Source: Flavobacteriaceae bacterium (GTDB taxonomy: Bacteria > Bacteroidota > Bacteroidia > Flavobacteriales > Flavobacteriaceae). From it: a stretch of DNA of 64,000 bases. Position 1 is the first letter of the stretch, and the number at the start of each line of letters is the position of its first letter. The stretch is from positions 248,001 to 312,000 of the forward strand of contig JALWTD010000017.1 of assembly GCA_027082925.1 (NCBI GenBank), in the 5' to 3' direction. The notes under the pieces are model-generated. The model saw only the letters and a list, made by a program, of their open reading frames with translations. It was not told where the DNA came from and made no database searches. Positions 35,837 through 44,642 of this stretch are shown here, one piece after another. The translations under genes were made by a program, and so were the position numbers.

Positions 35837-38255
35837 TCTTTTTCCTTTTATCTATAAAAAACCAACCCAATGAAATTAGAATAAGAAGTACAAATGATAC
35901 AAGTGTTATTGTAGTTCCTGTTTTAATTACCGTTGGTTCAAACTTAAATTCAATAATATGCTCTCCTGCCGGTATTTCCATACCTCTTAAAACATAGTTA
36001 ACTCTAAAGTGTGGTGTTAGCTTGTGGTCTATATACGCATTCCATCCATCTTTATAATAAATTTCGGAAAACACTGCAAATTGATTGGTTGCCGACTTGG
36101 TTTTATAAACCAGTTTGTTAGGTTTATAAGAAATTAGTTTTATAGTTGCAGTAGTATCTTTTGCATAACTTGTTTTAAAGTTTTCTGAAACAAATCTCTT
36201 ATCTATAACTGCTTCATTTTTTGTTTTTAAGCTATCTAAAGCTAAAATTTCTTCATTTGCATTGGCAACAACATTAATTTTTTGCACAAACCAAGCATTG
36301 CCATTAGCATCCGGATTTAATTGTACGGTTTCACGCTGATTGCCATCTTCAAAAATAAAATACTTGGTATTTAACATATTTAATACCTCTATATTATTTT
36401 TAGCAATTTGATAGTCGTATAACTCTTGGTAACGTCTTAATTTCGCTGCATGATACCCTCCTATTGATTTATGAAAATAGGAAGTGCTCCCATCATTCAT
36501 AGGGTTTACCATAAAATTACCAACTCTGTAATACGTAGTATCTTTAAGCAATTGTTTGTCTATTGCAGAAGCTATATAAGGTTTATCTATTTTCCTGGCA
36601 GATAAAAAATCATCATTATTTACATAGCGTCTATCTACCGAAACCAAGTCAAATAATATAAATGCTGTTAAACTGATAATGGCTATATTTTTGCTTAGTT
36701 TTTCTTTTAAAAACAACCATAACACACCTGTTGCTATTGTTACTAAAATGACTGTTCTTAAACTGTCTGAAAAAAAGATAGCTTTTCTATCTGCAATAAT
36801 TGCTTCTAAGAGCTCCCCTTCCATAATTGGTTTGTAATTTCCATCTACAAGTCCTTCAAATGAAAATAAACTCGTTCCAAATAAGGTGAATGCCAATGCT
36901 ATTCCTCCAGAAATATAAAATGCCTTTTTAAGAGCTTCCAATTTAATATTTATGGATTTTTTGCTATAAAACAGTTCCTTTAATGCTAAAACCGCAAGTA
37001 TAGGAACAACCATTTCTGCAATAACTTGAATTGAAGAAACAGCCCTAAATTTGTTATACATAGGAACATAATCAATAAAAAAATTGGTTATAAAATCTAA
37101 ATTTTTTCCCCAACTGAGTAGTATTGAAAAAGCAAAAGCTCCTACCAACCATTTTTTTAATTTTCCATCTACTAAAAAAATACCCAAAACAAATAAAAAC
37201 ATAAGAATTGCACCTATGTAAGCAGGTGCTTCAACAATAGGCTGATTTCCCCAATACATAGGGGCGTACTTTGTAAATTCTCTAACTTGCTTTGGATCTA
37301 TTTTTCCGTGTAAAAATTGATATATGTTTGAATCTGTTCCTACATCTTCTCTATTACCTCCTCCCATAAAACGAGGTATTAACAAATTAAATGTTTCTAA
37401 AAGTCCGTAGCTATAAGTTGTAATGTATTCTTTAGATAAACCGTCTACTGCTTTTTTTGGAGCTCCTTCAGGAGTAATTGTTAGTTCACTTTTGCCTCGT
37501 GTGCTGTATGCTGCATATTCTTTGGTTGCCAATAAACTTGTTGCGTTAACTCCTATGGCCAACACAACTGCAGCTGTTAAAATACCAATACTTTTAATGT
37601 AAACAGTTAATTGCTTCTCTTTAAAAGCATCTATAAAATAAACAATTCCCAAAATAAGAACACAAAACAATAAATAGTAAGTCATTTGTGGGTGACTTGC
37701 ATTAATTTCGAGAGCCATAGCAAGAGCTGTTAACAAGAAACCTTGCAAGTATTTTTTTTGAAACACACGTAAAATACCTGCTAATACCAGAGGCATATAA
37801 GCAATGGCGTGCGCTTTGGCATTATGACCAACTCCCAAAATAATAATGTAGTAAGTAGAAAACCCAAAAGCCAGTGCGCCTAAAATTGCGAGTTTATAAT
37901 CTACTTTTAATACCAGTAATAATATAAAAAAACTTAAAAAGTAAAGAAACAAATAATCAGCCGGACGAGGTAAAAATCGTACCAACGTATCTACCTTTTT
38001 TATATAGTTATTTGGGTACAATGCACTTAAACTATATGTAGGCATTCCTCCAAAAGCGGCATTGGTCCAGTATGGCTCGGTATGATTTTCTTTTCTAAAA
38101 TCGTTGGTTTCTTTTGCCATTCCTATAAAATGCTTAATATCATTTTGGAATATCTTTTTTCCCTCTAAAACAGGTGAAAAATAGACTACAGACACCAAAA
38201 CAAAAATGACAATAGCAATTAAAAACGGAAGTGCTTTTTTTATGGGTAAATTCAT
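35826..38255 (-). CDS. YfhO-family multi-spanning membrane protein
   Basis: An 809-residue membrane protein with roughly 12 N-terminal transmembrane helices (GT-C-like layout), a second hydrophobic block near 420-560, and a C-terminal soluble region (FHKSIGGYHAAKLRRYQELYDY, VFSEIYYKDGWNAYID, YVLRGMEIPAGEHIIEFKFEP) plus a last helix. These are signatures of YfhO, in Firmicutes linked to glycosylating lipoteichoic acid. Here it is the first gene of the glycan cluster, so a sugar transfer at the membrane is likely. Substrate unknown. Confidence 0.87.
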   Translation of the reverse strand: MNLPIKKALPFLIAIVIFVLVSVVYFSPVLEGKKIFQNDIKHFIGMAKETNDFRKENHTEPYWTNAAFGGMPTYSLSALYPNNYIKKVDTLVRFLPRPADYLFLYFLSFFILLLVLKVDYKLAILGALAFGFSTYYIIILGVGHNAKAHAIAYMPLVLAGILRVFQKKYLQGFLLTALAMALEINASHPQMTYYLLFCVLILGIVYFIDAFKEKQLTVYIKSIGILTAAVVLAIGVNATSLLATKEYAAYSTRGKSELTITPEGAPKKAVDGLSKEYITTYSYGLLETFNLLIPRFMGGGNREDVGTDSNIYQFLHGKIDPKQVREFTKYAPMYWGNQPIVEAPAYIGAILMFLFVLGIFLVDGKLKKWLVGAFAFSILLSWGKNLDFITNFFIDYVPMYNKFRAVSSIQVIAEMVVPILAVLALKELFYSKKSINIKLEALKKAFYISGGIALAFTLFGTSLFSFEGLVDGNYKPIMEGELLEAIIADRKAIFFSDSLRTVILVTIATGVLWLFLKEKLSKNIAIISLTAFILFDLVSVDRRYVNNDDFLSARKIDKPYIASAIDKQLLKDTTYYRVGNFMVNPMNDGSTSYFHKSIGGYHAAKLRRYQELYDYQIAKNNIEVLNMLNTKYFIFEDGNQRETVQLNPDANGNAWFVQKINVVANANEEILALDSLKTKNEAVIDKRFVSENFKTSYAKDTTATIKLISYKPNKLVYKTKSATNQFAVFSEIYYKDGWNAYIDHKLTPHFRVNYVLRGMEIPAGEHIIEFKFEPTVIKTGTTITLVSFVLLILISLGWFFIDKRKKNVS

Positions 38256-38316
38256 TATTACGAAATTATTTTTTTATAAAAACACAACAAAGTGTGTTAA
38301 ACTATTTTAAACTTTT

Positions 38317-38571
38317 TTACTCATCTACCTCCTCATAATCAATATACTCACCTAAATCTTTACGAGATTGTGTATTATCTGAAGGTTTTTTATCTATAAT
38401 GGTTTCTCCAACATTTTGAGGTTCATTTTTATAAGCATTTTGCTGTTCATTAAACCTTCGTTCAACATCTTTCATCATTTTTCTTAAAAATATTGGTGCA
38501 ATATATCTACTAAAAAACTTGAAGATATAATAAATAATCATCAAGATAACGATTGTTCTTAACAAGCCCAT
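38317..38571 (-). CDS. DUF4834 family protein
   Basis: An 84-residue protein with an N-terminal transmembrane helix (LLRTIVILMIIYYIFKFFSRYIAPIFL) and a charged cytoplasmic tail ending LGEYIDYEEVDE. I recognise the Bacteroidota DUF4834 family; function unknown. It lies 61 bases upstream of the YfhO gene on the same strand and has a TATTTTTG box at 38602-38595. Confidence 0.78.
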   Translation of the reverse strand: MGLLRTIVILMIIYYIFKFFSRYIAPIFLRKMMKDVERRFNEQQNAYKNEPQNVGETIIDKKPSDNTQSRKDLGEYIDYEEVDE

Positions 38572-38594
38572 TTCTAACAGTTTTATTTATTTCC

Positions 38595-38602
38595 CAAAAA
38601 TA
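38595..38602 (-). promoter_or_regulatory. -7 box for DUF4834 and perhaps the glycan cluster
   Basis: Minus-strand TATTTTTG, 23 bases before the ATG at 38571. It may drive DUF4834 and the YfhO-led operon behind it. Confidence 0.45.
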
Positions 38603-38643
38603 ACAATTTGAGTATAACTAAACCGTTTAATTAGATAAAATCT

Positions 38644-38651
38644 TATATTTG
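38644..38651 (+). promoter_or_regulatory. -7 box of the 38.7-44.2 kb plus-strand operon
   Basis: TATATTTG, 22 bases before the ATG at 38674. Six genes follow with short gaps. Confidence 0.45.
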
Positions 38652-38673
38652 ACATTGTAATAACCTCTTTATT

Positions 38674-39672
38674 ATGAAAAGATTTTTTGTAGTGTTTCTA
38701 ATTATTAGTGCCATTTACACCTCAAGCGCACAATATACAGAAGTCATAAATTCTAAAAGACCTGGGTTTTCTGAAAGCCCGTACAGTATAGGCACAGATG
38801 TTTTTCAGTTTGAAACAGGGCTATTTTATAAAAGTAGTAGCAATGAATATTTAACCGCATACCCTAACACATACGGAGGCGAGCTATTTTTTAGATATGG
38901 TAAATTTTTAGAGAAATTAGAGCTTGACGTTAAAATAACCTACCAGAGTGATGAGGTGAAAAATCCGTTTGGACCAAATTATAGAATTGGAGGGTTAAGC
39001 GAACTAACCATTGGCGGTAAATACCTTATATACGAACAAAAGTACACCGATAAGTCTAAAGAAATTAGAAGTTGGAAACGCAAAATGGCGTTTGACAAAA
39101 AAAGATTAATTCCTAGTGTAGGTGTATATGTGGGCGTAAACACAAATTTTTTAGGAAACGATTACAAAGAAGACAACTTGAGTTTTAAAGCTGCCGTTTT
39201 ATTGCAAAATGATTTTACAGATAGGCTCGTATTACTAACAAACATTATTGCCGATAAAATTAGCTCTCAAAATAACTATTACTCGTATATTTTAACAATG
39301 ACGTATGCGATTAACCAAAACTGGTCGTTTTTTGTAGAAAACCAAGGCGTATTTAAAAGTACCGATGCTCCTAAATTTCACTTTGGTACCGGTGCTGCTT
39401 ATTTATTTTCTGAAGATTTACAAATTGATGCTTCTATACGCTCTATTTTCTTTCAAAATTATTCGTTTGCCTATTCTTCGTTAGGTGTTGCTTGGAGACT
39501 AGATAAGCATCAAGATAAATTAGTTAGAGACAACTCTGTCAATGCTAAATCGGGCAAATCGTATCGAAAAAAAGGAAATTTCTTCTCTAGAATTTTTAAG
39601 CCTAAAAACAATATCAAAAAGAGAAGAAAGAAAATGAAGAAAGCCAGAAAGAAACGAAAAAAAAGAAATTAA
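38674..39672 (+). CDS. Outer-membrane beta-barrel protein with a highly basic C-terminal tail
   Basis: A 332-residue exported protein (signal FFVVFLIISAIYTSSAQ, probable cleavage after AQ). The body shows alternating aromatic strands (FQFETGLFYKSSS, GELFFRYGKF, LSELTIGGKYLIYEQ, GVYVGVNTNF), resembling the MetA-pathway/phenol-transporter-like barrel family. The barrel seems to end near YSSLGVAWRLD. After it come about 50 residues dominated by Lys and Arg (FFSRIFKPKNNIKKRRKKMKKARKKRKKRN), unusual for a barrel, which normally ends in an aromatic residue. Function unknown. Confidence 0.7.
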   Translation: MKRFFVVFLIISAIYTSSAQYTEVINSKRPGFSESPYSIGTDVFQFETGLFYKSSSNEYLTAYPNTYGGELFFRYGKFLEKLELDVKITYQSDEVKNPFGPNYRIGGLSELTIGGKYLIYEQKYTDKSKEIRSWKRKMAFDKKRLIPSVGVYVGVNTNFLGNDYKEDNLSFKAAVLLQNDFTDRLVLLTNIIADKISSQNNYYSYILTMTYAINQNWSFFVENQGVFKSTDAPKFHFGTGAAYLFSEDLQIDASIRSIFFQNYSFAYSSLGVAWRLDKHQDKLVRDNSVNAKSGKSYRKKGNFFSRIFKPKNNIKKRRKKMKKARKKRKKRN

Positions 39673-39678
39673 AATCAT

Positions 39679-40797
39679 ATGATTACCATCAAAGAAGTAT
39701 TTTCTAAAAAGGAAATGAAAAAATTTGTACTGTTTCCTTTTAAACTTTACAGTAAAAATCCTTACTGGGTACCACCTATAATAAATGACGAAATAGAATC
39801 GTTTGACAAAACCAAAAATCCTGTCTTTACCCATGCGGTTGCACGCTTTTTTTTAGCAATTAAAAATGATGAAATTGTAGGTAGAGTTGCCGCAATTATA
39901 AACTTTACCGAAATTAATCAGCAAAAAATAAAAAAAATGCGCTTTGGTTGGTTCGATTTTATTGATGATTCCAACGTTTCTGAATTACTACTAAAAAAGG
40001 TAGAAGAAATTGGTAGAGAAAACCAATTGGAGTATATGGAAGGACCTATGGGATTTTCTAACCTCGATAAAGTTGGTGTACTAACTTATGGCTTTGATCA
40101 TATTGGAACCATGATTACCTGGTACAATCATCCTTATTATAAAAACCATTTAGAAAAGCTAGGCTTTAGCGTAGAAAAAGAATACATTGAGAGTAAGTTT
40201 CCTTTTAAAAATGTAAAACCAGAACCGCTTGTAAAAGCCAGTAGAATTATTAAAAAAAGATACAAGCTCACAGCTTTAAACTTTACAAAAACAAAAGACC
40301 TCTTACCTTTAGTAGATGAGATGTTTGATTTGTTTAATGAAAGTTACGCCTCATTACCTTCTTTTGTACCCATATCAGATGTTCAAAAAGAATATTTTAA
40401 GAAAAAATACATTAGCTTTATTAATCCTGAGTACATAAAATTTGTAATGGATGAAAACAAACGCCTTATTGCCTTTGCCATTACAATGCCTTCATTTTCA
40501 AAAGCACTTCAAAAAGCAAAAGGAAAACTTTTTCCGACGGGAGTATTTCATCTATTAAGAGCTAAAAAACATAGTAAAGACATTATTTTTTACCTTATAG
40601 GAATTCATCCAAAATACCAAAACAAAGGTGTTACCGCTATTATTTTTGAAGAATACCAAAAAACTTTTGCTGAAAAAAATATTCAAACTTGTATTAGAAC
40701 ACCTGAGCTTGCCAGCAATATAGCTATTGCTAATGTGTGGAAAAACTTTGATCCGGTAATATATAAAAAGCGATGTACCTATAGAAAAGACTTGTAA
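39679..40797 (+). CDS. GNAT-like acyltransferase superfamily protein (unknown function)
   Basis: A 372-residue cytoplasmic protein. N-terminal FVLFPFKLYSKNPYWVPPIINDEIESFDKTKNPVF is shared with a large family in Bacteroidota sometimes mislabelled GTP cyclohydrolase. FFLAIKNDEIVGRVAAIIN and IGIHPKYQNKGVTAIIFEEYQKTF look like GNAT strands and the acetyl-CoA loop, perhaps in two halves. EYMEGPMGFSNLDKVGVLTYGFD is a conserved internal block. The reaction is not known. It is translationally close to rsmE (no gap). Confidence 0.68.
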   Translation: MITIKEVFSKKEMKKFVLFPFKLYSKNPYWVPPIINDEIESFDKTKNPVFTHAVARFFLAIKNDEIVGRVAAIINFTEINQQKIKKMRFGWFDFIDDSNVSELLLKKVEEIGRENQLEYMEGPMGFSNLDKVGVLTYGFDHIGTMITWYNHPYYKNHLEKLGFSVEKEYIESKFPFKNVKPEPLVKASRIIKKRYKLTALNFTKTKDLLPLVDEMFDLFNESYASLPSFVPISDVQKEYFKKKYISFINPEYIKFVMDENKRLIAFAITMPSFSKALQKAKGKLFPTGVFHLLRAKKHSKDIIFYLIGIHPKYQNKGVTAIIFEEYQKTFAEKNIQTCIRTPELASNIAIANVWKNFDPVIYKKRCTYRKDL

Positions 40798-41508
40798 ATG
40801 CAACTGTTTTATAACCCAAAAATAACGTCTAAAACCACACAAATTACTTTCGATAAAATTGAGAGTAAACACATTGTGAGAGTACTTAGAAAAAAAGAAG
40901 GAGACACCGTATATATTACCAACGGACAAGGACAACTGTTTTTATCAAAAATAGCAGTAGCAAGCGATAAAAAATGTTTGGTAAGTATAAATACTGTTAA
41001 AAACAATGCAAAACCTTGGTCTTATTACTTGCATATTGCTATTGCTCCAACCAAATTAAATGACCGATTTGAGTGGTTTTTAGAAAAAGCAACAGAAATT
41101 GGAATTGACGAGATAACACCTATCATTTGCGACCATTCTGAACGAAAAATTGTGAAAATAGAACGAATGAAGAAAATAATTCACGCTGCAGCAAAACAAT
41201 CTCTTAAGTTTCATTTTCCAAAAATAAATGAACCTATCTCGTTTAAGTCGTTTATACAAAATGATGTAACTGTTGAGCAAAAGTTTATTGCACACTGTGA
41301 AGATACTTCAAAAAAAACATTAAAATCTGTGCTACAACCACATAAAAAAACACTGATTCTTATTGGTCCGGAAGGAGACTTTTCTTTAAAAGAAATTCAA
41401 CAAAGTTTGGAACATAATTTTATTCCTGTATCTTTGGGAGAAAGCCGATTAAGAACGGAAACAGCAGGAGTTGTTGCTGTTCATAGTGTCGCTTTTATTA
41501 ACGAATAA
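40798..41508 (+). CDS. rsmE: 16S rRNA (uracil1498-N3)-methyltransferase
   Basis: SPOUT enzyme making m3U1498 in the 30S decoding site. It has 236 residues, with an N-terminal PUA-like domain (MQLFYNPKI, HIVRVLRKKEGDTVYITNGQGQLF) and the knot: IAPTKLNDRFEWFLEKATEIGIDEITPIICDHSER, LILIGPEGDFSLKEI and PVSLGESRLRTETAGVVA. It starts immediately after the previous stop, in an operon with DUF4159. Confidence 0.95.
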   Translation: MQLFYNPKITSKTTQITFDKIESKHIVRVLRKKEGDTVYITNGQGQLFLSKIAVASDKKCLVSINTVKNNAKPWSYYLHIAIAPTKLNDRFEWFLEKATEIGIDEITPIICDHSERKIVKIERMKKIIHAAAKQSLKFHFPKINEPISFKSFIQNDVTVEQKFIAHCEDTSKKTLKSVLQPHKKTLILIGPEGDFSLKEIQQSLEHNFIPVSLGESRLRTETAGVVAVHSVAFINE

Positions 41509-41528
41509 ATAAAATAGCAGATTTTAAA

Positions 41529-42197
41529 TTGAAAAAACAATCCAACATCTATAAAGCCTATTTTTTATACCCACTCTTTTTATTGTTTCTACCGTTATTT
41601 ACTGTAGCTCAAGAAATTGCAATTTTAAAATATAACGGCGGCGGAGATTGGTATGCAAACCCAACTGCACTTCCCAATTTAATTCGTTTTTGCAACAAAA
41701 ACATTGGCACAAATATAGCTGCCAAACCCGAAACAGTAGAAGTTGGAAGTACTGCCATTATGAATTATCCTATTGTTTTTATGACCGGACATGGAAATGT
41801 ACTTTTTAGTAATAATGATGCACAAAATCTTAGAAACTATCTTATCTCAGGAGGATTTTTACATATTTCAGATAATTACGGCCTTAATAAGTATATTAGA
41901 AGAGAATTAAAAAAGGTATTTCCCAATACAAATTTTCAGGAAATACCATACAATCACCCTATATACCATCAAACCTTTGAGTTTAAAAATGGATTGCCAA
42001 AAATTCATGAACACGACAATAAAGCTCCCCAAGGATTTGGCATATTTTACAAAGGAAGGCTTGTTTGCTATTACGATTATGAATCTGATTTAAGTGATGG
42101 ATGGGAAGATAAAGAAATACATCATGATGATGATGAACTTAGGCTTAATGCTTTAAAAATGGGTGCAAATATTGTAGAATACGCTTTTAAAAATTAA
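41529..42197 (+). CDS. DUF4159 domain exported protein
   Basis: A 222-residue protein starting at a TTG, the only start that keeps the signal peptide (KAYFLYPLFLLFLPLFTVAQ). The mature part, EIAILKYNGGGDWYANPTALPNLIRFCNKNIG through PIVFMTGHGNVLF and LISGGFLHISDNYG, matches DUF4159, a class-I-glutamine-amidotransferase-like fold seen near MoxR/vWA genes. No catalytic role is established. It lies two bases before the next gene. Confidence 0.82.
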   Translation: MKKQSNIYKAYFLYPLFLLFLPLFTVAQEIAILKYNGGGDWYANPTALPNLIRFCNKNIGTNIAAKPETVEVGSTAIMNYPIVFMTGHGNVLFSNNDAQNLRNYLISGGFLHISDNYGLNKYIRRELKKVFPNTNFQEIPYNHPIYHQTFEFKNGLPKIHEHDNKAPQGFGIFYKGRLVCYYDYESDLSDGWEDKEIHHDDDELRLNALKMGANIVEYAFKN

Positions 42198-42199
42198 GT

Positions 42200-43102
42200 A
42201 TGTACGAAAATTTAGATTCTGTAAAAATAAATTTTGACGCAAACGGATTGTGGGCGCTAAATGTAACTTTAGCCATCATTATGTTTGGAGTAGCTCTAGA
42301 TATTACTACCAACGATTTTAAAAGGTTATTAAAATCTCCTAAAGTATTTTTTATTGGTATTTTCTCTCAGTTTATTCTTCTTCCGTTTGTAACTTTTTTG
42401 TTTATAAAGCTAGTAAACCCTATGCCAAGCATTGCTTTGGGTTTAATTATGGTAGCGGCTTGTCCGGGAGGAAATGTTTCAAATTTCGCTACCAAAATGG
42501 CTGGAGGAAACGCCGCACTATCTGTAAGTTTAAGCGCCTTTGCTACTGCAGCTGCAGTAATTATGACTCCTTTAAATTTAGAAATTTATGGGAATATGTA
42601 CGCTCCTACTGCTCAAATTTTAAAAAGTGTAGAGCTAAACCCTTATGAACTTTTTAAACTTGTACTTGTAATTTTAGGAATTCCTTTAATAATTGGCATG
42701 AGTGTTCGAAAAAAGTATCCTAAAACAGCACATAAAATGTCTGTTTTTTTAAAACCAACATCACTTATTATTTTCTTAATTTTTATAGCAGTTGCATTTT
42801 ATAATAATTTAGACATTTTTGTAAATTACATTCAGTATGTATTTTTACTGGTTGTTGCTCACAATTTAATAGCTTTAGTACAAGGGTTTTACGTAGCTAA
42901 GTTTTTTGGATTGTCTAAAAAAAATCAAATTACAATTAGTATGGAAACCGGTATCCAAAACTCCGGGTTAGGCCTATTACTTATTTTTAGTTTTTTTGAT
43001 GGTTTAGGAGGCATGGCCTTACTCGCTGCCTTTTGGGGAATTTGGGATTTAGTTTCTAGCCTATTATTAGCAAGTTACTGGTCTAAACAAGAATTTAAAT
43101 AG
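42200..43102 (+). CDS. Bile acid:sodium symporter (BASS) family transporter
   Basis: A 300-residue membrane protein with about nine to ten helices. LGLIMVAACPGGNVSNFATKMAGGNAALSVSLSAFATAAAVIMTPLNL is the conserved sodium-binding core of the BASS/SBF fold, repeated in TISMETGIQNSGLGLLLIFSFFDGLGG. The substrate could be an organic acid or steroid-like compound and cannot be told. Part of the 38.7-44.2 kb operon. Confidence 0.9.
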   Translation: MYENLDSVKINFDANGLWALNVTLAIIMFGVALDITTNDFKRLLKSPKVFFIGIFSQFILLPFVTFLFIKLVNPMPSIALGLIMVAACPGGNVSNFATKMAGGNAALSVSLSAFATAAAVIMTPLNLEIYGNMYAPTAQILKSVELNPYELFKLVLVILGIPLIIGMSVRKKYPKTAHKMSVFLKPTSLIIFLIFIAVAFYNNLDIFVNYIQYVFLLVVAHNLIALVQGFYVAKFFGLSKKNQITISMETGIQNSGLGLLLIFSFFDGLGGMALLAAFWGIWDLVSSLLLASYWSKQEFK

Positions 43103-43110
43103 CACACCTA

Positions 43111-44163
43111 TTGAAAAAAATTTGGTATCATATTATTAAAATTATTGTAAAAACAGGTCTTTTATTTTTATTAAAAAAAATAAAAGTATTTGGGAAAGAG
43201 CATATTCCTAAAAAAGGAGCAACACTGTTTATTGCAAATCATCAAAATGCACTTATTGACGCTATTTTAATTCCCACAACCAACAACAGAGAAACCTATT
43301 TTTTAGCCAGAGCCAGCGCGTTTAAAACTAAAATTGCTGACAAATTATTACGCTCTGTAAATATGATTCCTATTTATAGGTTTAGAGATGGTTATGGCAC
43401 TATTGAAAAAAATTACGAAATTTTTAACCAGTGTACTCATATTTTAAAAGAAGAAAAAGCAATACAAATTTTTCCTGAAGGAGAACACCATCTCGAGCGA
43501 AAAATAACATGTTTTAAAAAAGGGTTTACCCGAATTATTTTAGGAACACTATCAAAATATCCCGAATTGCCTATTAAAATTGTTCCCGTTGGAATTAATT
43601 ACGATTCGCATCTAGAATATCCTGGTAGCGTTTCTATTTATTACGGAAAAGTCATAAGTGCCAATCGTTACTTCAACAAAAATACAAAAGAGCTCAACGT
43701 TAAAAGCATTCTAAAAGATACTTCTGAGGCACTCAAAAAATTAACACTGCATATTGAAGAGGATAAGTATGAGCAAACACTTATGAAATTACAACAATTA
43801 GGTGTAGATTTTTTAAATCCGGTTGAGGCAAATACACTTTTAAAAAATATAAATAATGTAGCTGTTACAGAAAAACACATTCACAAAAAAAATATAAATT
43901 GGTTAGCTCCTATCTATTTTTTAGCAAAAATAAACAGTATTTTTCCTTTTGTAATTTGGAAGTTTTTGAAGTCTAAAATTAAAGATGTTATCTTCTACAA
44001 CACCTACCGATTTGCAGTAATAATGACACTGTTCCCTTTATTTTACCTTATACAAACAAGTATAATTTATTTTTTATTCGGAATAAATTGGGCAGCTATT
44101 TACCTTGCATTTACAATGGTGCTAGGTATTATTACTACCAAAACAAAAACGGTTCACTTATAA
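43111..44163 (+). CDS. Lysophospholipid acyltransferase (PlsC-like)
   Basis: A 350-residue membrane-associated acyltransferase. The start is TTG, with no nearer in-frame alternative upstream of the conserved region. LFIANHQNALIDAILIP is the acyltransferase histidine-aspartate motif, RFRDGYGTIEKNYEIF and IQIFPEGEHHLERKITCFKKGFTRIIL are motifs II and III. Two hydrophobic helices near the C-terminus anchor it. It may acylate phosphatidic-acid precursors or another lipid. It ends on a TTATAA that also supplies the stop of the opposing gene. Confidence 0.88.
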   Translation: MKKIWYHIIKIIVKTGLLFLLKKIKVFGKEHIPKKGATLFIANHQNALIDAILIPTTNNRETYFLARASAFKTKIADKLLRSVNMIPIYRFRDGYGTIEKNYEIFNQCTHILKEEKAIQIFPEGEHHLERKITCFKKGFTRIILGTLSKYPELPIKIVPVGINYDSHLEYPGSVSIYYGKVISANRYFNKNTKELNVKSILKDTSEALKKLTLHIEEDKYEQTLMKLQQLGVDFLNPVEANTLLKNINNVAVTEKHIHKKNINWLAPIYFLAKINSIFPFVIWKFLKSKIKDVIFYNTYRFAVIMTLFPLFYLIQTSIIYFLFGINWAAIYLAFTMVLGIITTKTKTVHL

Positions 44164-44640
44164 AAATCGCTTATGCCAACTATTGGCTGCTGTCACTTCC
44201 CAATTCTTTTCAAAACCGTCTTTTGTATTAACCATATTATTAAAAACTATGGTTGCTGAAGTAATTTTACCCTGTTTAATATATTCTTTAAAGTGAGCCA
44301 TTGAAACGACATTAATATTGTCACCATCTTTAAAAGAAATGTTTAATTTATTTGTTAAGTCTACCGAGAATTTAGCTTCAAGTTGCTTTATCAAATTTAC
44401 AGAAGCATCAATAGAACATCCAGATACTTCATTAAAATCTTCATCTACCAACAATACAATAAATTGATTGTATTTAATTAGGTACGAAGCTTTTAAATCT
44501 TCTCCGTGTCGTTTCCAAGAATTTATAAATTGAGTTAGCTGTTCTTCAATTTCAACAACCTCATCTGGCTCAAAAGCTCTATTTGACTGATAAACCCATA
44601 CTTTTGAAGTGGCTGGTAAAGTATTATACGCAACTAACAT
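44158..44640 (-). CDS. Conserved flavobacterial protein (often mislabelled ABC transporter ATPase)
   Basis: A 160-residue cytoplasmic protein. Homologues carry the name ABC transporter ATPase, but there is no Walker A, signature or Walker B motif here. Visible: LPATSKVWVYQSNRAFEPDEVVEIEEQLTQFINSWKRHGEDL, FIVLLVDEDFNEVSGCSIDASV and a C-terminal WEVTAANSWHKRFL. The conserved GCSIDASV segment suggests a small enzyme or binding fold. Function unknown. It is three bases downstream of the exonuclease gene. Confidence 0.75.
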   Translation of the reverse strand: MLVAYNTLPATSKVWVYQSNRAFEPDEVVEIEEQLTQFINSWKRHGEDLKASYLIKYNQFIVLLVDEDFNEVSGCSIDASVNLIKQLEAKFSVDLTNKLNISFKDGDNINVVSMAHFKEYIKQGKITSATIVFNNMVNTKDGFEKNWEVTAANSWHKRFL

Positions 44641-44642
44641 AT

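Noticed and set aside
39520-39834. ORF of 104 residues on the minus strand spanning two genes
   Set aside because: It is antisense to the basic tail and the next gene's start, rich in Phe and Arg as expected from the complement of Lys-rich codons.
44158-44640. ABC transporter ATPase annotation
   Set aside because: The name is common for homologues, but no ATPase motif is present in the sequence.
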